Positions 36,001 to 45,000 of a stretch of DNA of 47,236 nucleotides are shown here, one piece after another. Source of the stretch: Phoronis australis (lineage: Eukaryota > Phoronida > Phoronidae). The notes beneath the pieces were generated by a model. That model searched no databases. It worked only from the letters and a program-made list of their open reading frames with translations, and was not told where the DNA came from. A program made the translations under genes and the position numbers. The stretch is taken from NCBI GenBank assembly GCA_002633005.1, contig NMRA01000671.1, positions 165,950 through 213,185 of the forward strand. Reading direction: 5' to 3'. Position 1 is the first letter of the stretch. Each line of letters starts with the position of its first letter.

Positions 36001-39000
36001 GATGAGATCTATTTGCATATTAAATTTGCAGGGAGTCTAAAATAAGGCCTAAGTACTTGAACTGGTCAAAACTCTCGATGGGAGAACCATTGACAGAAAG
36101 CGCCGGTTTGTGTTGTTTTAATTTCTGGTGGTTTCCCATCAACATGGGCTTGGTTTTTACTAACGTTAAGAGTGAGTTTATTTTGAACCAGCCAGTCATG
36201 GATTATAAGGGTTAGCTCATCGCTGAGAGAAGTCTCAAGTTATACTACTGATCCAGCTTTGGGCATAACGATTGCAGTGTCGGCATCAACATTTACAACT
36301 GGTGCACTGTTGTGGAGGACACTAGAGAGATCTTAAACAAAGATAGTGAATAATAGAGGGCCCAGAATGGAGCCCTGAGGTACATGTATGCTCGTGATAA
36401 CGGTTGAGTAGTCAAGAGGGAATACCGCCGTTTTTTGGTTACCTGTTTGCGGTCGTATAAGTAGCTTTAAATCAAAGGAGTTCGTTATCGTTAACTCCAT
36501 AGGACTCTAGTTTCTTTGATAAGATACCATGGTCCACAGCGTCAAAGACTTTCTTACGGTAAACAGACACATCACCTGTATGCCTCCCACGATCGATATG
36601 CGGGCAGACGTCATGACTGCGGTCCACTCGCTGAGAGTTTGATGTTGGACCAGCTCAGCAAACTGCAATGATGTCAAGCATTAAGAATTAAAAAAGAGTG
36701 ACAGGTTTCGCAATTAAAGAGAGGCGAATCTCCCTGTACTCGAGTAAAATACGCAAACACTATCGGGATTACGTCACAACCAAGAATGGATTGTAAAACA
36801 CGGAAATAGAGAATCCTAAACCAGTTTCAGGTTTATGACATGAGCAAAACCTCTTGGAAATTTCGTCAAAATCCCGAGGCTTGCCTAGGAATTTTTGACT
36901 GTGTAAGATTTGTTTTCTCACATGAACTGTAAAAACGATCTTTTTGCCGATAAATCGACTTGTCTAACCACGTGACACCGATGTGTGTAACAACACACTA
37001 GCGCAATGTAAACTCAGTCTTTTTGTTGATAGTTATATTTAAAACTGAAGAATTATCAATCGCATTCTGCTTTCGTAACGAACACTCAAGTCATACTCCA
37101 AAAATAGTCTTTAAAGTTGTAATATTGAGACTTAACAAATGCTTGTAAATAACATTCAGCAGGGTTTCCCCACACATGAGTACTGAATTGACCTTGAGAC
37201 TTCACAGCTAGACAGTCTCACCGCGTTTCTTGAGTTTGGGTTCGTCTCCATTTGAATGAACGTGCAGAGGCTGATCCCGGATTTTGAGTTGCGGGAGGGC
37301 CAGGGCAGAGGATTAGTCATTATTTTGTTCGTCATTTGCATTTCTGATGTGCCAAATGGAATCTGGGAGAATTTTAAGTGGAGTCATGGCCTGGTTGCCG
37401 CAACATTATATTGGCCAGTGACGTGGAAACAGAATTTGCCGCCGTTTAAGAAGCTGTTTAAGCCTTGGTCACAACCCGCCGTACGTGCAAGTGCGTGCTG
37501 TCTACGTGTAAAAACGTGGGGGAAATTTGGCGATCCGTACGTGGCAAGTACGGCCTCCGTGCGTTTTGGTGAATACGCAGGAGAACGCAGACACGACGTA
37601 GCACTTTTAGTGCATGCAGAACTTTCTCTGCGTGCAAGCTGCGTTCGCATTTACAGATTCACGGCAGTACGTGTGACGTGCGTCCTCCCTGCGCTTGCCA
37701 CTCCCTACTCACGTTTTCAGAAAAACGTGGTGCCCGTGGCGTCCGCAGAAAACGTACGAACAATAAACACGCACGGCGGGTTGTGACCATAGCTTTACAT
37801 ATCCTACCAACTGGGAGTACATACAGTTGCAAAAGGTGATTTGCCAATCATAACCTCGTCACCGGTATAATGAGGTTAGTCGCAAGTTTGGTTGTTTTTG
37901 TTTTTTGCAGACTAAGTTGTGTCCATGTGCGTTTACTCGACATATACTTCCAAATAAATGCTCATGAGCGTTTCATTGGGTGAGCTTATCTACTGAAAAC
38001 CCCGCTATTACTGCATCCTCCCCAGATGCAACTTTTTCCGGCTGGTGTAGATCAGACGGAGTCCACTGATGACGTCACAAAAATTAAGTTTGGCGTTTTT
38101 TCTTGATCAAATGTTCACGAATTGAAAAAAAAAACTCTTAAAATATCATACCAACTTTGTTGGTAACCGATTTCAAACATTTAAAACCCATGTTGCCTAA
38201 CAACTTGTATTCACCAACATGACCGCCTACAAAATCCGGAAATTGCAGCAACCAACCATACAGCTGTACACCTTGATGGGTTTATTGGCAGTGAATCAAG
38301 GAATTTCAGACTTGATCAACCGTGCGAGAAAAGATATTAAAATAAAAATGACACTTGACGTCCGTAATGCCAAAGAGAACAATAGACTGTGAAAGCCATA
38401 TAATGCAACAAATCTGACTAATATGAAAACATCGAATTGGTAACAGATCTGCACTGGCAAAAATCCTTTTGTTGAACACAAAACGGATTAGGTGTCTTCA
38501 CATGGACTTCTTTTATTGTTTAAATTCCCATTAGACACGTGATTCTGCTAGAAGTACGGAATGGACAGGCCAGAAGAGAGTGCCGGGGTTTAAATATGCA
38601 ATGTACAACCTGTTGCTATCGGAATTTTGCTGCATCTCCATTATGTTATAGACTTAATTTGGCACTGAAAGTTGGTTTTTGGATGACGTTAACTAGTCCC
38701 AAAAAAACATCACGTACTTGTGCCTGGTATGACTGGAAACGAATTCTTTGCAATTTTAGCTGTTTGTTACTGTGAGGAAGGCTATATTGGAAGCGACTGT
38801 ACAATCGAAAAAAGTAAACCACCGTCAGTGTACTCACTTCCTCAGCAAGGACTATGTGACATAAGGCGTCGGCCGTGTGAAGGAACGCCTGTTTATGGTG
38901 ACTCCTTCGTGGATTCTGACAACCTAACTTGTCATTTGGATTACCTACAGGTATGTTTTAAAGCTTAACCGAAATAAAGGTTCTTCCATACGTTCAGAAG

Positions 39001-42000
39001 CAGTGGACTTAAAAAATGGAAAAGCTCAATTACAGCTGCAAAAGAGCGGATTGATCACTATGACAGCAATGTGTCGAGCATGGACGCTATTCCATGTAGA
39101 TTTGTAGATTGCTAAGGTCAGGCATAAATTTGGACACAACCATCAAAAGCTGCAGTACTTTCTATGCAAGTATGGACCCATCCTCAGGGCAATACAAATG
39201 TATTTGTGAAACATGTAAGGGCAATAATGCATAAGATCATTATATACTGGAATGCCACTTGATTAGGTTTTTTTCTTGGCAGATTGGCCTTGATGGCTCC
39301 AAAACCTTCACCGGCGAAAAGGCTACAACCAAAGCTGAGCTGGAGACGTTCAACGAAATATTTTGTCTCCTTCCGAAGTCACGTGTTCGTCGAAGTATTG
39401 AAGGGAAATACTCTACGGGAATTCCCGTTTCTGGGTACGAAGTCGGAGTCAGTAATGACGGGACGACTGTCAGTGAAAAAGTCACTTTTGTATCCTACGA
39501 TGCACTCTGCATCTCATGCAACGCCTCTGCCTATTGCACTAAAAAGGTAAATCGTTAGCACAGTAGCTTGTTGAAGTAGACGCAGGTTTTGTTTTCTGGG
39601 CTAAGCTAGAGTCCAAAATAATATGTGCTTGGGAAAATACCCGTAATAGGCAGTGAATGAAAATCATTTTTTCAATTTGTGATTGTTTTACGAAATATTT
39701 TATCTGGCTGGTGGTAATGGTATTGTGCATTATCATTATAGATGCTATATTTTGATTTTCATTCTCATCTTCATTCAAACAAGTGATTTTTTGTAAAAAA
39801 TTAAATGTAATTGATGGTTATGTTGCTGGGCGTGAACTTGGAATCTTGATAAATCTCAAGATTGCGTATGAACTTGGAGTACACGATGTAACTTGATAAT
39901 TTAAGTCAAATAATCTCGTTCACGTTGATAACATTTTGCACTGCACTAAATGAAATTACATGCTAATAAAATAACGTTAGCTTTGACCAACTATTTGCAA
40001 TCTTATTCACCAAGCAATAATTGATTTAACAAATCACATATTCCTCCGATTCTTTGACACAAGTTAGGGTAAAGGAGAAAATGGTTGATGTTGAGTCCAA
40101 TAATTACAAACAAATATTTACACTCAACAAGAAGTTTCACCAGATTGCCCAAATCAATGTTCATTTCCAAGTTCACGCCTACAAGTACATGTACACGATC
40201 TTGAGATCAAGCAGGATACCAAGTTCACGCACAGCAATGATAAAAAGTAATTGCACGCGGTCTGATACATGTTGTACCAGACGTGCGCAGGCCGCACATG
40301 TGAGCCCACTGCACTGATCAACTGAAAATATTTTTGTGCTATATTAATATATACTTAAAACCGAGCTGAGGAGCTAGAGACCTGACTCAAGGGTGGGACT
40401 CGAACCCACGACCTCGAAGTAAAGAAGGCGGGCACCATCACACTAGGCCACACTGCCTCCTCTCCCGTACTGTACAGCAATGTCAAAGCGTAGAAAAAAT
40501 GTCCACTAAATGTGGCACACTTTGGAACATCAAGGATCAGACACGGCTCATCGCATTCATGTTTTATGCACTGTAGTGTTCTGTATTTGAATGATGGCCT
40601 ATCATAAATAAGATTCGTGACTTATAAAAAAACCAAAAGATGCATAAAACGAAACGAACGTGATAACTTTGAAAACTGTAAAAGATTTTCGAGATTCCAT
40701 CATGAATTTTTATATGGAGCTAAATTTAGCCATTATATTTCTATCATTGTTTTCCTCTCACTTAATCTCCCTGATCCCCCGATCACGTGACCACATAACG
40801 GGTTGATCGGGGAGGTGGCAAGTGATGCCAACCCTGTTTGCAAGCGAGGGCATTTCCACGGGAAACTAAGTCGCAAGCTCCTCGTCAAATTTTGGACTTG
40901 TGCGTGCCTCACCGAGGTAACATCCTGTAGACTTTTATGTAAGCAGTCTGCAAGTTCACTAAAGGAAATGTGCTTTAAGGGGCTACAATGTGCACCATCG
41001 CAATATGACAGCACATACATGTACAGTATTGTCGCCCACAAGCTACAAGAATGTGTGCCAGATGCGCCAATACATGCCGGCAAAGAGTGCCGACATGGTC
41101 TGTGGTCCTGGAGACAATACATGTACCGATATGTGTCGAAATTACACCTCTACTTCCTTGCCTGTTGAACCACGTGTCCATTTGGTACGTGCTATACTCG
41201 CACCCTGCATGGTAGGTGACAACTGATTATAGAGTTCAGACTTGATTTCCAGCAACATAGTATTCTGGTAATAAACAAATTCGAAGACCTACTAAGTTTA
41301 GAAGGTAAAATCGCGTGGTGTTCAAGGTAGATTCGACTATTTAGTTAAGCAAGTTAGCACTGCATAATTCATTATCTTGAGGCGTGAAGTAAATATTTGC
41401 GGCGTATTTTTACTTCGCAAATAATTATCATTACCTTACGCCGCAAAAAGTACTTTACGCCTCTAACCAGAATTAACTAAATATGCACGCAATTTAGGAG
41501 CGTGACGTTTACCAATTTGTCCAATCATCGGTCATTGCCAAAGATCATCACTTCAACGGCCCTACACTAACAGTCATTGATTTGGGTGTACAAATAAACG
41601 ACCCACGAATACTTGACGTATGCCTGAGGCTCTCTTTTTTCAGGAAACAACGCCCAAGTAAACAATGATGTCTTAAACAATTATTTTAGAGATACGAACC
41701 TAAAGCAACAATGTGCGGGTTCTTCCAAATGTGTATTAAACCTTACCATGAAGCCACGTGTTTAGGCGCGTGCTCAAATAACGGAAATAATACTATTTTC
41801 ACCTAATGGCACTGACAGCTGTTCCCAATATACATAAATCAAAATACCGTTGAATTCTCTTTTCGCCTTCCATAGCAACAGCACTTGTTCATGCAGCCAA
41901 AGTGACTGTTTTGCGACATTATGAAGTAAAATATGTTATGTAGAGCAAGTCTACTCCTATTCAAGCTACAATGCCTGTTCATCAAAGCTCGATGTTCAAC

Positions 42001-45000
42001 GTTTGACTTTGGAATCTGTTCATGACACTAGTAGTACCAGCACCAAATAAACCACCCTCCAATTGTGGAATGTGTCGAACTAGAGTCAAAGAAATTGCTT
42101 GGGAGAAATAGCTCGCGCCTCATGAGAAACGAAGTTTGAGAAAACCTGAATTCGTCCGAAGTGAAATGCTTTTAATTGGAAAAGAACTGCAGCCCTTTAC
42201 AGAAATTTTTACAGATGAGAAAAAGACGCTATCAAAAGGAACTCCCTAGGGGAAGCGAGGAAGATTATCGACTTCTTTCACGTCTCATCTAATTTCTGTC
42301 ATTTTACTTCTCCAATTTGAATCACGACTGTCCAAATCGTAATCACTAACGTCTATTTCCAGAACAACACGTGCTTAATTGGAGGATTCTGTTATTCACC
42401 GGGAGATACAAATCCATCAAATGCCTGCGAGATCTGTTCAGTTACAATCAGCGACAACACGTGGACACTAAAATACGTAAGGGTTTTATTTTAAAATTAG
42501 AATTGTGTTTTTTGCCCTTGCAAACTTGTGTAAGGAAAATTTTATTCTCAAACCTTTAAACCGACACTGTCGATATACAACACATTAAACACATTTGGCG
42601 ATCATTTCCTTCAACCATGTATTCTTTTGAAACTGCATTTTTTTCTTGTATAGTTGTCTTAATTTCAAAATTAGGCAACCCATCAAAACAAAATGAGTCT
42701 TAAAATGTTTTATGTCAGCGTTGCCACTCTTTCTGGAAGAAGGAATCTCCAATGGCGTTAGGTTGACCAAATTTGAACAAGTTATGACGATAACAATATT
42801 TATTATTGGTCACTAGCAAAGTAGCAACAACATTTTGTGTGAATAAACATGTACCGCACAAACAAATAGGGCGCTGTAATACATTTACAGTATTTCGGGA
42901 AGCCAAGTTAGCACTCAAACTCAGCCTCATTGAAACATCACTCGGTCAATTATTTCGATTTTGCTTTTTTTATGCCAACTACAGTTAAAGATAATATTTG
43001 TGTGAGAGTTATCCACTAGCAAAATAAAGTTGTCGGGTATTTACAAAATTATCGGGTATTTTCACGGGGTGCTTTTCTGGCCTCTATACTTAGTAGCAAC
43101 TTGTATTGAAAGGAATCAAACTTTTCGAACGTGGAATCACTGAAAAATGTCTAAACAGTCATTGTTTTCTGCATACATGTACGCGCAAATATGGATAATC
43201 TGAAAGATCACATGGATGTGCAGCGACTATTACTATTGAGGGATGAACAAAAAAGTATATGCGTGTGTTTTTATTAATGAATGTGTTCAACTTTTAAGAA
43301 TTATTCGGTTTGTGTCATTCACATGTCATTCCGTATGCGTTAGCTTCATAGTATTAATCCAGTGAACATCAGCGTGGCGTGGCCAAAAGTATTCCAAGGG
43401 GGAGGGGTTGCAAACGCGATATTAAGAGTGGGGATCATTTTTCAATGGACAGCAGACCCGCAAACGCAAAATTGAACTGTGATACTACCTTTGGAACACG
43501 TTTCGTAATAAACTGGTTGTCATGTCCCCGCTCTGTTTGTAATAAATAGGTTGCCATGTCCCCGCTCTGTTTGTAATAAATAGGTTGTCATGCCCCCGCT
43601 CTGTTTGTAATAAATAGGTTGTCATGTCCCCGCTCTGTTAGTAATAAACAGGTTGTCATGTCCCCACTCTGTTTGTAATAAATAGGTTGTCATGTCCCCG
43701 CTCTGTTTGTAATAAATAGGTTGTCATGTCCCCGCTCTGTAAGTAATAAACTGGTTGTCATGTCCCCGCTCTGTTTGTAATAAACAGGTTGTCATGCCCT
43801 CGCTCTGTAGCCCCTGATTATTCCAGTTGCAGTCATCATGCAATAGCTGTTAAGAATCTTAAAAACCCTGAATTTTTAACAATTTTCATGGCCTGGCTTG
43901 CACCTCATTACAGAATCAATCATGCTTAATCCAAGGACAGTGTTTCCAGGATGGGGAAGTGAACCCGGCAAATGATTGCGAGTTGTGTTCAGCGAAAAAC
44001 AACAGTGGAGATTGGACAAAGAAACACGTGAGTGGGAGGACTGCTGCTTTGCATTTTAGGTAGTGGCTGCACTGACGTGATTCATTCGCCGGTTCAGCTG
44101 AGTCATCCGGCTAAGACATCCAATTGGTTTGTAAGGAGGGAAATCATCATTGCGAAGCAACCACCCGTCTTAGCTGGTGCCGGCCCGTGGTGTTAATGCA
44201 CAGTACCCATTATAACAGACTTGTAGACGGCCTAAGTACTGATGTGTCGGACTTTTTGTTTTGCAAATGTTTTTTCGCAAAATTTCAGCACCCCTGTCTT
44301 ATTATTACTACTGTTGTTTTTGTTATTGTTATTTCTATCAATGACCTAATTAGGTCTTTGTTTCTATGAAAATGACAACGTGTTTCGAACGTATCTTACT
44401 ACTTATATACCCAATAGTTACAGTTTTTATGTATTTCTACGTTTATCTCCGTATCTTCTGAGCTCCATTGCGAATTTTCATGTTCTTTTGGAAAATATTT
44501 TTCTATTGAGGAGACACTATCACCTTCCCATTTTCTGTTTTATTTTACATGCGCGCTACCTAGTGGCCTTTTTAATATTTTTGGTTCAGTGTTGTCGTCA
44601 ACCTCCCTATCGGCTTAACCTTTTTAAGGGTCATTATGAAAACCGGCATATGTGTTTACCCTGGAAAATGCATGGCTGATGACGACGGTTATAACTGCTG
44701 TGACATCCTACGGCAGTTTTATTTGGCTTTATGGTTATGTGGATTTAAGATCAAATCAGACTTTTGACGAATCTCCGTGTGACGAGTTTGTTTTTCTTTG
44801 CATTTGTCTTGATATCAATCAAGTTTCTGGATAATTCTATGAAAACGGAGACATCCATTTGGATACGTACTGCGATTTCTCAATGTTCTATTTGCTCCTT
44901 AGTTCAATTTCTGAGATTGCCACCAGATGGTGCTTTATCCTGTACTTCGTTATATATTTTTAGCTCTTATTTGATACTACATGTAGCCCATAGTGTTTTC

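Larger units (their letters stand above)
39547..42362. other. Intron between exons h and i
   Basis: A 2.8-kb intron with a tRNA-SINE at 40.4 kb and a palindrome at 41.4 kb (separate entries). The stretch 40750-41220 is open in several frames with many Cys codons, but shows no domain I recognise and is not needed for frame continuity. Confidence 0.5.

Noticed and set aside
37256-37786. 176-codon open frame on the + strand
   Set aside because: Most of it lies inside the 324-bp MITE and is a product of GC-rich composition; no domain is visible.
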